This document shows positions 51,739 to 60,515 of a stretch of 64,000 nucleotides of DNA, piece by piece. The stretch lies in the NCBI GenBank assembly GCA_051209155.1, contig JBPJGB010000001.1; one strand, written 5' to 3'. The translations under genes and the position numbers were made by a program. The stretch comes from Actomonas sp051209155 (GTDB taxonomy: Bacteria > Verrucomicrobiota > Verrucomicrobiia > Opitutales > Opitutaceae). The stretch's first letter is position 1. The number at the start of each line of letters is the position of its first letter. The notes beneath the pieces are model-generated. The model worked only from the letters and a program-made list of their open reading frames with translations. It searched no databases and was not told where the DNA came from.

Positions 51739-54700
51739 TCATGATCCTGCGTTGTGTTGTCGGCGCATCCGCTCCAGCGTCGCACGACCCTTGCGGTAGA
51801 TCTCGTAAATGCCCTGCTCCTCTAACATGGAACGAAAGCGCGGATCTTCCCGGACTGGATCCCAAACGGGCCGGGTGAGTATAAACGAAAGGCTGGTGCT
51901 GGGGAAATCGGCACCCAGATCGAGGGCCTCGTCCATGCGACCCAGGACTGCCAAGGTCATGGCTCGTCGGTAGTCTTTGTCTGGCACGGTCGTGAAGACG
52001 CGTTCAGCGAGCTGTTGCGCCTCGTCGAGGTGGCCGCTTTGGCGCAGGACGAAGACGGCATCCGCATCGGCCGTCCACCGCGGCGCATCCGAATGGTCGG
52101 CTGCGATAGCCCGTGCTGCGGCAATCGCCTCATCGCGGCGGCCCGAATTCCAAGCCGCCGAGGCCTTTTCCGCCAGCAAGGGCAGGAATCCTGGCCTCAA
52201 TTGCAATCCTCGGTCCGCGACGTCGACGGCTTCGTTCGCCGCTCCGATGTCGTTAAAGTTCGACGCGCGGATGTTAAGGTTCGACGCGAGGGTCCACAGC
52301 GGGATCGGCGCGAGCGGATCGAGGCGGACGGCCAGAGTAATTTCGTCCATGCTCACGTCGTAACGCCCAACGGCCTGGCAATATACGGCATACCAGTGGT
52401 GCGCTACGGCGTAGTTGGGATTCAGTTCAAACGCTTTGGCAAAGGGTGCCTCGACCTCGTCAAACCGGCCTTGGATGAAGCGGGCGGCACCCAGGGTCGC
52501 GTAGGGCTCCGCCAGACCCGGATCCAGCTCGGTCGCGCGTTGGACTGCGGCCGTGGCCCGTTCCAGGTCCTCCGCCACCGCCGGCCCTTGCCCCTCGTCC
52601 ATCGTCCGATACCAAGCGCGGATCATCCACACGTCGGCCATGCCCGCGTGCGCCTCCGCGAAGTTCGGGTCGATTTCCAGGGCCCGTCGAAACGCCTCCT
52701 CGGCGATCGCGAGGTTGGCCTCGCCGCGCAAGGACCAGAAGTGGCGACCCTTGAGCACGAGTTCGTAAGCCTCCGGATCCACCACGCGGTCGGGTTTGGT
52801 CACGCCGAGCTTCAACTGGAGTTGTTGGGCAATGAGCCCCGCGATCTCGTCCTGCACCGCAAAGATATCCTTCAAATCGCGATCAAAGGTGTCGCTCCAG
52901 ACATGAAATCCGTCGTCAGCCTTGATCAACTGGGCGGTGATGCGCACGCGGTCGCCCGCCTTGCGCACGCTGCCTTCGACCACGTAGGCGACGCCGAGCT
53001 GGCGGGCGATCTCGGGGATGGGCGTATCCTTGCCCTTGAAGTGGAACGCCGAGGTTCGAGCGGTGACCTTCAGGCCGGTGACTTTGGCCAGCACGTTGAG
53101 CAGCTCTTCGCTGATCCCGTCGGAAAAATACGCGTTCTCCGCGTCGGCGCTCATGTTCGCGAAGGCCAGCACGGCGAGGGAGCGGGCGTCGGCATCGGAC
53201 GGGGCGGCGTCCACCGCCCTGGGCGGAGGGGCGGGCGTTTCTCGGTGCACCTCGCCGGTGGCTTCGGGCAGGTTGAGCTGGATCGGCGGCTTGCCCGCCT
53301 CGGCCCGCAGTTCGTTCATCCAGCCGGCACCCCGCTGCAGCAGGGCTTGAAAACGGGGGTCGGGGCGCAGCGGATCGTAGAGGGGATCAAAACGCAGTCC
53401 GTTGAAGACGTTCGGCCAGCGACCGAATGAGCGATCCAGACTGGCGTCCAGCCGATCCAGGGCCTCTTCGAAATTGCCCCGCAACAGAAAGTAGCCGGCG
53501 GATTCTTGCCAGGCCCAGGTGCCCGGTCGCATGTCGACGACTTCCTGCAGGTAGGCAAAGGCCTCCTCCGCGGCGCGTTCCTCTCCCAACTGATTCAACA
53601 CGCTGACCATATGCATGCGGGCCTGCAGGTTCCGCGGGTTCGCTTCGACCCGGGCTTCGATCACGGATCGGGCCTTCATCCAGGCTTCCCGGGCGGCGCG
53701 GGATTTTCCGGCTGCGGCCAGAATATTGCCGCGCACCAGATCGGTCGGATCGGATATCAGGGCCTCCTGCAAGACGGGCCGCTGGGTGCGGTCGAGCGTC
53801 GCCAAGGCCCGGTCGTAGTCTCTCCGCCAAGTCCATAGCGCGCTGAGGTGCCGAATGAACACATCCTCCAGCAGAAGTTTGGGTGGAATGGTTTCGGCGA
53901 AGGCGGCGGCGGCATCGAGATCACCCCATCCGTAATTCAGAATCAGAATGCGGTTGAGGTAGGCGTTACGGTTGGGCGCGCCGTCGGCGAAGACCGAATC
54001 CAGCAAGGAGTCGGCCTCGGCATAGCGTCCCTGATCCCAATACAGACTTGCCTCCATCGCGAGTGCCTCAGTGCGAGCGGACTCGGACAACGCTCGTAAA
54101 CGCCGCACGGGTTCCAAAGAGCTGGTCGCCGAAGTGCGCCAATTGTCGGCACTGCCCCACACGGCCCGCCAGGCCCAGTTTCTCAGCACGGTTTCGTTCT
54201 GAGGGAAATCGTTGGCCAACGCTTCCAACTGCGCCAAGGCGGCTTCACGTTGTCCGGTGAGATCGGTCAGCCCGGCCAGAGCCAGCCGCACGTTGACCGA
54301 AGTGGGATCGAGCAATTGGGCGGTCTCAGCGTAGCGGCGCAGGTCCGCGCGACGCTGCGGGGTGTCCTCGTAGTTGATGTCGACAAAGGTGTAATTGATC
54401 CAGGCCGCGAGGGCGTTGGCTTCAGCGTTGGACGGATCAGCGGCGAGCGCACGTTGGGCCAACTGTTCCGCCAGTTCCAAATTACGCCGGGTGAGCAGCG
54501 GGTCCTCGTTCACCAGCGCAAAACCGCGCGCAGCCAACTCGTCGGCTTCATCCTGAACGGAGGTCGCGGCCGCGGCTGGCGGATCGTTGGGCCGCAGGTC
54601 GCTGAGGATGCCGCGCAAGGGATAGATCAATCCGCTGATCGCCCCCGGAATGGCGAACCACAGCCACCATAGGGATCTCCTGCCGGCCGCTTTGGCTGCG

Positions 54701-55185
54701 GTGGTTGGGCGCTCGGCCGGGGCCGCTGGACCTGGCGATGTGCTGGCACCATCCCAGGCCAGCAACTGATTCACGCGTTCGGCAAACGTGGCATCGCAGC
54801 GGCCATCCGGGAAGCGTGACCACTGCACCTCGAGAAAACTGTCGGGGACGTGAGCGCCGACATCGGGCGTGTCATCCACCACGATGGGCAGCAGGAAGGG
54901 TCTCCCCTTCGCCATCAGGAAAGTGCGCTGCTCGGCCAGGCGCCATTCGAGGCGAAAGTAGCCCTCGGTGCGCGCCTGGGTGTTGGCGGAGATGATGGGG
55001 AGGAAGAGCGCGCACTCGCGGATCTGTTGTTTGATTTTGCGATCCCAGGCGTCGCCCCCGGCCAGCTCGGCTTCGTCGAACCAGACCTCGATACCGGCGT
55101 CACGCAGGGCTGCGGCGATGCGCCGGGCAGCCGTTGCGTCCTGGGACGCGTAGCTGAGGAAGACGGCTGGGGTGGAGGAAGGCAC
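51739..55185 (-). CDS. TIR-TM-TPR-FlgO/TolB-N-TPR protein
   Basis: An 1148-residue protein. Residues 6-145 form a TIR domain very close to that of the neighbouring gene (VFLSYASQDATAARRIA, VWFDEAELAGGDAW; glutamate E80 in EGYFRLEWRLA). A membrane helix lies at 171-190, again N-in. About 450 residues of TPR-like repeats follow, then a FlgO/TolB-N domain at 669-798 (SLAVLAFANMSADAENAYFS, VAYVVEGSVRKAGDRVRI), then more TPRs to the end. The FlgO-TPR tail is the same type as in CadC-like and guanylate-cyclase receptors, with TIR replacing the usual output domain. The TIR output would be cytosolic, the sensor part periplasmic. Confidence 0.88.
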   Translation of the reverse strand: MPSSTPAVFLSYASQDATAARRIAAALRDAGIEVWFDEAELAGGDAWDRKIKQQIRECALFLPIISANTQARTEGYFRLEWRLAEQRTFLMAKGRPFLLPIVVDDTPDVGAHVPDSFLEVQWSRFPDGRCDATFAERVNQLLAWDGASTSPGPAAPAERPTTAAKAAGRRSLWWLWFAIPGAISGLIYPLRGILSDLRPNDPPAAAATSVQDEADELAARGFALVNEDPLLTRRNLELAEQLAQRALAADPSNAEANALAAWINYTFVDINYEDTPQRRADLRRYAETAQLLDPTSVNVRLALAGLTDLTGQREAALAQLEALANDFPQNETVLRNWAWRAVWGSADNWRTSATSSLEPVRRLRALSESARTEALAMEASLYWDQGRYAEADSLLDSVFADGAPNRNAYLNRILILNYGWGDLDAAAAFAETIPPKLLLEDVFIRHLSALWTWRRDYDRALATLDRTQRPVLQEALISDPTDLVRGNILAAAGKSRAAREAWMKARSVIEARVEANPRNLQARMHMVSVLNQLGEERAAEEAFAYLQEVVDMRPGTWAWQESAGYFLLRGNFEEALDRLDASLDRSFGRWPNVFNGLRFDPLYDPLRPDPRFQALLQRGAGWMNELRAEAGKPPIQLNLPEATGEVHRETPAPPPRAVDAAPSDADARSLAVLAFANMSADAENAYFSDGISEELLNVLAKVTGLKVTARTSAFHFKGKDTPIPEIARQLGVAYVVEGSVRKAGDRVRITAQLIKADDGFHVWSDTFDRDLKDIFAVQDEIAGLIAQQLQLKLGVTKPDRVVDPEAYELVLKGRHFWSLRGEANLAIAEEAFRRALEIDPNFAEAHAGMADVWMIRAWYRTMDEGQGPAVAEDLERATAAVQRATELDPGLAEPYATLGAARFIQGRFDEVEAPFAKAFELNPNYAVAHHWYAVYCQAVGRYDVSMDEITLAVRLDPLAPIPLWTLASNLNIRASNFNDIGAANEAVDVADRGLQLRPGFLPLLAEKASAAWNSGRRDEAIAAARAIAADHSDAPRWTADADAVFVLRQSGHLDEAQQLAERVFTTVPDKDYRRAMTLAVLGRMDEALDLGADFPSTSLSFILTRPVWDPVREDPRFRSMLEEQGIYEIYRKGRATLERMRRQHNAGS

Positions 55186-55282
55186 CGATCGAGGGGGAGG
55201 GGGAACGCGGCAAGGCTGAAACCTGAAGCGGTTGAAGCAAGCATGCTTAGCCCGGCCGGATCGGTGTGGTCGGTTCGCCGGC

Positions 55283-55319
55283 GCAAACGAAAGCCCGGCC
55301 GCGCGAGGCGCGACCGGGC
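55283..55319 (-). terminator. Terminator after the beta-propeller gene
   Basis: On the minus strand GCCCGG with CCGGGC and CGCGC with GCGCG make a stem with one mismatch and a three-base loop, followed by TTTCGTTTG. It lies about 36 bases after the stop at 55355. Confidence 0.7.
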
Positions 55320-55354
55320 CGAGTCGAGTTGGGCCAGAAAGGGACAGGCTGCGT

Positions 55355-56938
55355 TTACTTCACGTCACTGTTGCTGACGAAGGCGATCTTGGAGCTGTCG
55401 GGGGACCAGGACGGCACGTTGATGGTGCCCTGGCCACCGTAGACGTAGGCGATGACCTTGGGCGGGGCGCTGCCATCGACGGGAGCGAGGCGCAGCATGA
55501 CGTGTTTGTAGTAGGGGTGGTCGCCGGCTTCGACCACCGCCGGGTCGTAGGATATGATGGTCATCCATTTGCCGTCGGGCGAGATGTGCGGGAACCAGTT
55601 TTGCCAGCCGTCGTTAAAAACCTGCTGCTGCTCCGAGCCGTCGGGGCGCATTTTCCAGATTTGCATGAGGCCGGTGCGGGTGGAGTTGAAGTAGATCCAC
55701 TCGCCGTCGGGGCTGAACTCGGCGCCGTCGTCGAGGGTGGACAGGTTGGTGAGCTGGGTTTCCTGCTTGGTGTCGACATTGACCTTCCAGATGTCCCACT
55801 GGCCGCCGCGCTCGGCGGTGTAGACGATCCATTTCTTGTCGAGTGACCAGCCATGCAGGTAGGAGTGGCCCCAGGCCGGGTCGGTGATGCGCTCGGGGTT
55901 GTCGGAGCCGGTGGTCGGCAGGATAAAGACGGTGCTCTTGTGGTCGCCGTCGTAGTTGGAAATGGCGAGCATGGAGCCGTCGTGGGAGAGCACGTGGTCG
56001 TTGTTGTTGTCGATGCGCGGGCCGGTATTGAGCGTTTCGATACGGCGGGTCGCGAGGTCGAAGGTGCGGAGCTTGCCGCGGTCGGGGCTGTTGCCGGAGA
56101 CGTTGACGATCAGCTTGAGGCCATCGGTCGTCCAGTTGGGCGCTTCGAAGGCCTCGGCGCTTTCAAAAATCTGAGTGCGTTCGCCGCTGTGCACATCGAG
56201 GATTTCGAGGCGGGAGCCGAGGTAGTCGCGGTAGGGGCGGAAATCGAGCGGCGCGGGTTTGATCAGGCGCACGTCGGTGAACATGGCCTGCTCGACGACC
56301 TCGGGATTGTGGGAGCAAAGGAAGAGCCCGGCGTAGGCGACATTGTCGACGGCCACGTCGGAGGTGGCGATGGCCTGGAGCGGTTCGCCGAAATGGGCGG
56401 CGGAGAAGGTGAAGGTGTTGCCGCGACGCTCGAGTTGAATGACGTCGGGGTAGGCTTCACCCTCGGCGAAGGCCTCGTGAATGATCTGGTCGGTTTCACC
56501 ATTCTTGGCGGCGCGGAACTGCAGCGAAGTGAGGCCGGAGCCGTGCACCGTGCCGTCGACGTAGACGGAACCGCTGTCGAGATCGGAGCGCACCATCCAG
56601 CCGAGCTTGCGGTGCGGATCGACGCCCTCGCCCTTGAATTTCACGCGGGCGCGCAGGATGAAGTCGCCCTCGACCTGGTTCCAGGCGAATTGGAACTCAT
56701 CGCGCGGTCCCCACAGGTTGGTGCCGGCGGCGGCCATGTGATAGGTCTGCGTGATGGGGTCGTAGCGGGTGCTGCCGGGAATGGCGGGGTCGCCGACGTC
56801 GCCGGAGTGGGCGAAGTCACCGACGGCCGGGCCGTGGGCGCGCACATTGATGGCGGACGGCGAACCGGCGAAGAGAGCGCTGGACGAGAGGAAGGCGCAC
56901 ATAAGCAGCGAGCGGGGGCGAAGCAGGGAGGCGTTCAT
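55355..56938 (-). CDS. Secreted TolB/PD40-like beta-propeller protein
   Basis: A 527-residue protein with a signal peptide starting at MNASLLRPRSLLMCAFLSSS (the frame is open 23 codons further upstream). The N-terminal half (about 25-230) resembles a concanavalin-like DUF1349 domain (GDFILRARVKFKGEG, RKLGWMVRSDL). The second half has PD40-type WD repeats (LSHDGSMLAISNYDGD, FSPDGEWIYFNSTRTG, ISPDGKWMTIISYD, WSPDSSKIAFVSNS). Such proteins occur in polysaccharide-degradation loci of Verrucomicrobia and Bacteroidota as binding proteins or lyase-like folds; no catalytic residues are clear. Its neighbours (DUF6807 and SDR) suggest sugar or uronate metabolism. Confidence 0.88.
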   Translation of the reverse strand: MNASLLRPRSLLMCAFLSSSALFAGSPSAINVRAHGPAVGDFAHSGDVGDPAIPGSTRYDPITQTYHMAAAGTNLWGPRDEFQFAWNQVEGDFILRARVKFKGEGVDPHRKLGWMVRSDLDSGSVYVDGTVHGSGLTSLQFRAAKNGETDQIIHEAFAEGEAYPDVIQLERRGNTFTFSAAHFGEPLQAIATSDVAVDNVAYAGLFLCSHNPEVVEQAMFTDVRLIKPAPLDFRPYRDYLGSRLEILDVHSGERTQIFESAEAFEAPNWTTDGLKLIVNVSGNSPDRGKLRTFDLATRRIETLNTGPRIDNNNDHVLSHDGSMLAISNYDGDHKSTVFILPTTGSDNPERITDPAWGHSYLHGWSLDKKWIVYTAERGGQWDIWKVNVDTKQETQLTNLSTLDDGAEFSPDGEWIYFNSTRTGLMQIWKMRPDGSEQQQVFNDGWQNWFPHISPDGKWMTIISYDPAVVEAGDHPYYKHVMLRLAPVDGSAPPKVIAYVYGGQGTINVPSWSPDSSKIAFVSNSDVK

Positions 56939-57090
56939 GGGTGGGGGGCGGACGGGGAAGACGTGGCGGCAACCCGGGAGGATTTCGCACGCGAGAGAAA
57001 GGCGCACTTCAGCGCGAGAACCGCCCGCCCGCGACGGCGCCCCCGTTGGACGTTAAGTGCGATCGCCCCCGTCCGGCGGGCCCGGTCGGC

Positions 57091-58023
57091 TTACTCCTGC
57101 CAGGCGCCCAGTGCGGCGTTCAGATCCTCGGCGGTCCAGGGCTGTTTGCGGAGCTGGAGGCGGTAGCGGAGGGGCCAGACTTGGCCGGGCTCGAGTTGGA
57201 GGGGCTTGGGCACGAGGACGGCCGAGCACCAGAAGCGGCTGGGCTGGCCGTTGATGCAATACCAGGGGTCGTCGCCAGCGCCGGGCATGTTGTCCGCGCC
57301 GGTGAGGATGGCCAGGCTACCGCTGTCGGGTATTTTTGGATACACCGTCACGCCGAGGGCGCTGGTGCGCGGGCGCATGCGGTTGTCGACCCAGTCAGTC
57401 ATGGGTCCCGCGGTGTTGACCATGGCCACCGGGTCGGGGCCGTGGCCGAGGCGCATGCTCAGGCCGGCGTAACCACCGTAAACGACACCGTTGGGTTCGT
57501 GCGGCAGAGGCGTGCGGTCGAGGAAGGCGCCGTCGCGACCGGCGGTGAAGGTGGCGTTCCAATCGATGGTGGTGCTGCCGTCGGCGGCAACCGGTGACAC
57601 GATGATCTGACGGACTTCAGTGAGGTCGACGCGGCCGGTCGGGTGCACGTAGTCGAGCTCGAGCGTGATCTCGGCGCCGCCGTCGGGGAAGGTGCGGATG
57701 TGGGGCGGGCTCCAGGTGGTCTTGCCTTCCGAGCGGCCGGTTTCGCGGGACTGTTCCCAGTAGTTGGCCTCGTTGATGTATTTCCAGGAAAACCACAGGC
57801 CGTAGTGCCAGACGTGGTCCTCCGGTTTGAGTTTGGTGAGCTCGGGTCCACCGGGCACGCGCAGGGGATGGAAGTAGGGTTTGCCGTCGTCGGGCGAGTA
57901 GTGGAACTGCCAGATGAGTTCGCCGCCTTGTTCCCAGCCGATCGAGTGTTCGGTGCGCACAAACTCTGCGCGGGCGAGGGAGGCGAGGAACGCGAGAACA
58001 AGGACCGGGGTAAGGCGTTTCAC
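57091..58023 (-). CDS. Secreted DUF6807 (PmoA-like) protein
   Basis: A 310-residue protein with a signal peptide (MKRLTPVLVLAFLASLARA). The family pattern is clear: YSPDDGKPYFHPLRVPGG, EDHVWHYGLWFSWKYINEANYW, GGYAGLSMRLGH and CINGQPSRFWCSAVLVPK. The old name methane oxygenase PmoA is misleading; family members lie beside carbohydrate-degradation and Gfo/Idh genes and probably handle sugars. It is 68 bases upstream of an SDR on the same strand only after a repeat and may form a loosely linked unit with the beta-propeller gene. Confidence 0.9.
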   Translation of the reverse strand: MKRLTPVLVLAFLASLARAEFVRTEHSIGWEQGGELIWQFHYSPDDGKPYFHPLRVPGGPELTKLKPEDHVWHYGLWFSWKYINEANYWEQSRETGRSEGKTTWSPPHIRTFPDGGAEITLELDYVHPTGRVDLTEVRQIIVSPVAADGSTTIDWNATFTAGRDGAFLDRTPLPHEPNGVVYGGYAGLSMRLGHGPDPVAMVNTAGPMTDWVDNRMRPRTSALGVTVYPKIPDSGSLAILTGADNMPGAGDDPWYCINGQPSRFWCSAVLVPKPLQLEPGQVWPLRYRLQLRKQPWTAEDLNAALGAWQE

Positions 58024-58031
58024 GCGGAAGG

Positions 58032-58150
58032 GTTAACCACGGATGGACGGGACAGGCCGAGCAGAATGGATCCGATTGTTAACCGCAGATTACCGAAAAA
58101 GGAGTGTTTGGAATGGCGCTGTGTCTATGTGTGAAATCTGTGGTTAAAAA
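58032..58150. repeat. Dispersed repeat copies flanking the SDR/DUF6807 gap
   Basis: GGTTAACCACGGATGGACG at 58032 and ATCTGTGGTTAAAAA at 58136-58150 form an inverted pair, with a further inner GTTAACCGCAGATTACC at about 58078. The three pieces belong to the AACCACGGATG family. Confidence 0.7.
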
Positions 58151-58155
58151 TTGCC

Positions 58156-58935
58156 TCAGAACCCGATGCTCACGCCGCCGTCGACGGGGACGATGGTGCC
58201 AGTGACAAAGTGGGCGGCGGGGGAGGCGAGGTAGACGGCGGCCCAGCCGACGTCCTGCGGGGTGCCGAGTTCGCCGGTGGGCGTGCGGTTGAGGATCTTG
58301 CTGAGGCGGTCGGGGTCGCCGGCGAAGGCTTGGCGCGACATGTCGGTGTCGATCCACCCCGGGGCGATCGCATTGACGCGAAGGCCGTGCGGCGAGAATT
58401 CGGTGGCGAGGCCCTTGACCATGCCGACGTAGGCCGACTTGGCCGCCGTGTAGGCGATGACTTTGGGGATGCCGAAGAGCGAGGCCATCGAGGCGGTGAA
58501 GAGGATGCTGCCGTGCTTGCGCTCCATCATGCCGGGGGCGAATTCGACGGTGAGGGCGTGCGAGCCCAGCACGTGGGTGTCGAGCACGAGCTGGAACTCC
58601 TCGGTCGTGGTTTTGACCGCCTCCTTCTTGATGTGGATGCCGGCGTTGTTGACCAAGGAGGTCACGGGGCCGACGAGCGCCTCGGTCTTCTCGCGCAGGA
58701 GGTGCGCGTCGTGCAGTTTGGTGATGTCGTGCACCACGTAGTGGGCACGCTCGCCCAGGCGTTCGACTTCGGCTTGGAGCAGGTTTTCGCGGCGACCGGC
58801 GAGCACGATGGTGGCGCCGGCGGCATGCATGCACTCGGCGATGGCGCGGCCGATGCCGGTGCCGCCGCCGGTGATGAGGGCGGTCTCGCCCGCGAGCGAG
58901 AAGATGGACGGGAAGGTCTGGGCGGATGGGCTCAT
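58156..58935 (-). CDS. SDR-family oxidoreductase
   Basis: A 259-residue classical short-chain dehydrogenase. The nucleotide-binding motif TGGGTGIGRA begins at residue 22, NNAG at 96 and the catalytic set S149, Y162, K166 (YTAAK) is present. The sequence ends with the family signature FVTGTIVPVDGGVSIGF. The overall pattern resembles gluconate 5-dehydrogenase/KduD-type enzymes, but the substrate is not certain. The start at 58935 begins the conserved N-terminus; the frame is open to 58974. It may act with the adjacent DUF6807 and propeller proteins in sugar-acid metabolism. Confidence 0.9.
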   Translation of the reverse strand: MSPSAQTFPSIFSLAGETALITGGGTGIGRAIAECMHAAGATIVLAGRRENLLQAEVERLGERAHYVVHDITKLHDAHLLREKTEALVGPVTSLVNNAGIHIKKEAVKTTTEEFQLVLDTHVLGSHALTVEFAPGMMERKHGSILFTASMASLFGIPKVIAYTAAKSAYVGMVKGLATEFSPHGLRVNAIAPGWIDTDMSRQAFAGDPDRLSKILNRTPTGELGTPQDVGWAAVYLASPAAHFVTGTIVPVDGGVSIGF

Positions 58936-59023
58936 GGTCGTCGAGAGGGGGACGACCAATAGAAGAAATTTCATCCAGACTGAACACCGGTGTAGTGTTC
59001 AACTGTTGAGTCGGGGCGACGTG

Positions 59024-59092
59024 CCACACCGGGGTCGGCGACCCTGGCTACAGCAAGACCTGAAGTTGTAGCCGGCCTCGGTGAGGCCGGAC
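59024..59092. repeat. Two hairpin repeats with covarying stems
   Basis: CCGGGGTC-GGC-GACCCTGG at 59029-59047 is a copy of the GGGGTC family. At 59072-59090 CCGGCCTC-GGT-GAGGCCGG has the same outer arms and loop, but the GG/CC inner pairs are inverted to CC/GG. They lie between the homocysteine methyltransferase-like gene (downstream on the minus strand) and the SDR. Confidence 0.75.
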
Positions 59093-59102
59093 GGGGCCGC
59101 CC

Positions 59103-60017
59103 TCAGTGTGCGGCGTTCCAGGCGTCGACCTGGGCGCGGATGGCGGCGGTGTGCTCGGGCGTGGAGCCGCAGCAGGAGCCGATGATGCTGGCGCCGGCGG
59201 CGAGGGCCTCGGGCACCTTGGCGGCGGTTTCCTCGGGGGGCTGTTTGTAGACGGCCTTCATGTTCTCCAGCACGGGCAGGCCGGCATTGGGCTGAATCAT
59301 GATCGGGAGGTCGCAGTTAAAATCGTAGATCTCGGCGACGCTGGCGGCGCCCGGCATGTCCATGCCCGTGCCGCAGTTGAGGGCGATGATGTCGGCGCCG
59401 TGTTCCTCGCAGAACTCAGCGGCATCCTCGGGTCCAAAGCCCATCATCGTTTTGTAGAAGGTCTGGTCGGCCGAGAGGTCGTAGGCGAAGGAGGCGATGA
59501 TGCAGGGGGCGCCCGCGGCCTTGGCGCCTTCGAGGCCGGCCTGGATCTCCTCCTTGCCGGTTTGGGTTTCGAGGATGATGGCATCGACGCCGGCCTCGAC
59601 GAGGGCCTTGGCCTGCTCGGTGATGACCTCGACCGCGGTGGCGTAGGGCAGGTCGCCGTAGGGTTCGAGGATGGCGCCGAGAGGACCGATGTCGCCGAGC
59701 ACAAATCCCTCCTTGTCACCAAAGGCTTCGCGGGCGATGCGCACGGCGGCTTGGTTGATGGCCACGACATCGTCGGCCACACCGTGACGTTGCAGCATGA
59801 GACGGGAGCCGCCGAAGGTGTTGGTGATGATGCAATCGGCGCCGGCGGCGACGTAGCGCTTTTGGATCTCCAGCACGCGCTCGGGATGGCTGAGGTTCCA
59901 GGCTTCGCCGGAAGCGCCCTGTTCGAGGCCGGCGAGCATGAGTTGGGTGCCCATGCCGCCGTCACAGACGAGGCGGCGGGTGGCGAGGGCGGCGAGGAGG
60001 CGGGACGAGGAGCTCAT
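59103..60017 (-). CDS. Homocysteine S-methyltransferase family protein
   Basis: A 304-residue single-domain enzyme with a Hcy-methyltransferase TIM barrel. Zinc-binding cysteines are intact: C215 (LNCGTG) and C282-C283 (GSCCGSTPEH). The opening VCDGGMGTQLMLAGLEQG and the ITNTFGGSR block are conserved. Such stand-alone domains transfer methyl groups from S-methylmethionine, betaine or a partner corrinoid protein to homocysteine. No cobalamin domain is fused or adjacent. It is followed by the lipoprotein gene upstream on the same strand by 60 bases. Confidence 0.93.
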   Translation of the reverse strand: MSSSSRLLAALATRRLVCDGGMGTQLMLAGLEQGASGEAWNLSHPERVLEIQKRYVAAGADCIITNTFGGSRLMLQRHGVADDVVAINQAAVRIAREAFGDKEGFVLGDIGPLGAILEPYGDLPYATAVEVITEQAKALVEAGVDAIILETQTGKEEIQAGLEGAKAAGAPCIIASFAYDLSADQTFYKTMMGFGPEDAAEFCEEHGADIIALNCGTGMDMPGAASVAEIYDFNCDLPIMIQPNAGLPVLENMKAVYKQPPEETAAKVPEALAAGASIIGSCCGSTPEHTAAIRAQVDAWNAAH

Positions 60018-60077
60018 GAAAAGGACGACGTTGGGGTGATGACGGGCGAAGGTAAAGCCGGTGTGGCCGGCGATCGC

Positions 60078-60515
60078 TTACTGGAAGTCCGACTGCACGT
60101 TGCGGCGTTCCCGCCAGCGAATGAGGAAGTCCTGGGTCCATTCGAGCCGCAGCTCGACGTCGGCGTAGTCGTTGACCTGCGTGTAAACGGGTTCCGGCAC
60201 GCGGCGTTCCTGATTGGTGATGGGATCGATATAGATTCGGTCCTCGGTGCCGGTGATCTTCATCGTGGAGTTCACGCGCACGCGGTCCTGGTAGAGCCAA
60301 ACCGCGGTGATGGGGTCGCCCTCGGCCCCGGGGCGTTGCTCGGTGGGCTCGCCGAAGATCTCGCGGACCGCATCCTGCGACATCCCAACCTTGAGCTGGA
60401 CGACCTTGGCCCCCCACGCGTCGCGCATGGCTTCAGGGGGCGCAGCGCAGCCGGCGAGAAAGGCCAGCGCGAGGGCAAGCGGCAGGGGGAGGACGAATCG
60501 ACGGTTCGAATTCAT
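60078..60515 (-). CDS. BamE/SmpA-like lipoprotein
   Basis: A 145-residue lipoprotein with a type II signal peptide and lipobox cysteine C23 (AFLAGC-AAPP). The mature part contains the SmpA/BamE pattern VGMSQDAVREIFGEP, followed by two beta strands (TAVWLYQDRVRV) and a polar tail. In Gram-negative bacteria BamE stabilises the outer-membrane beta-barrel assembly complex; this protein has the fold signature but extra C-terminal residues, so a role in envelope assembly is only likely. The start at 60515 opens the signal peptide. Confidence 0.85.
   Translation of the reverse strand: MNSNRRFVLPLPLALALAFLAGCAAPPEAMRDAWGAKVVQLKVGMSQDAVREIFGEPTEQRPGAEGDPITAVWLYQDRVRVNSTMKITGTEDRIYIDPITNQERRVPEPVYTQVNDYADVELRLEWTQDFLIRWRERRNVQSDFQ

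Noticed and set aside
47599..55185. Classical Thoeris or CBASS system
   Set aside because: There is no SIR2 domain, no CD-NTase and no stand-alone TIR of ThsB size. Only the TIR plus SLOG logic is similar, so it is reported as a candidate of a different type.
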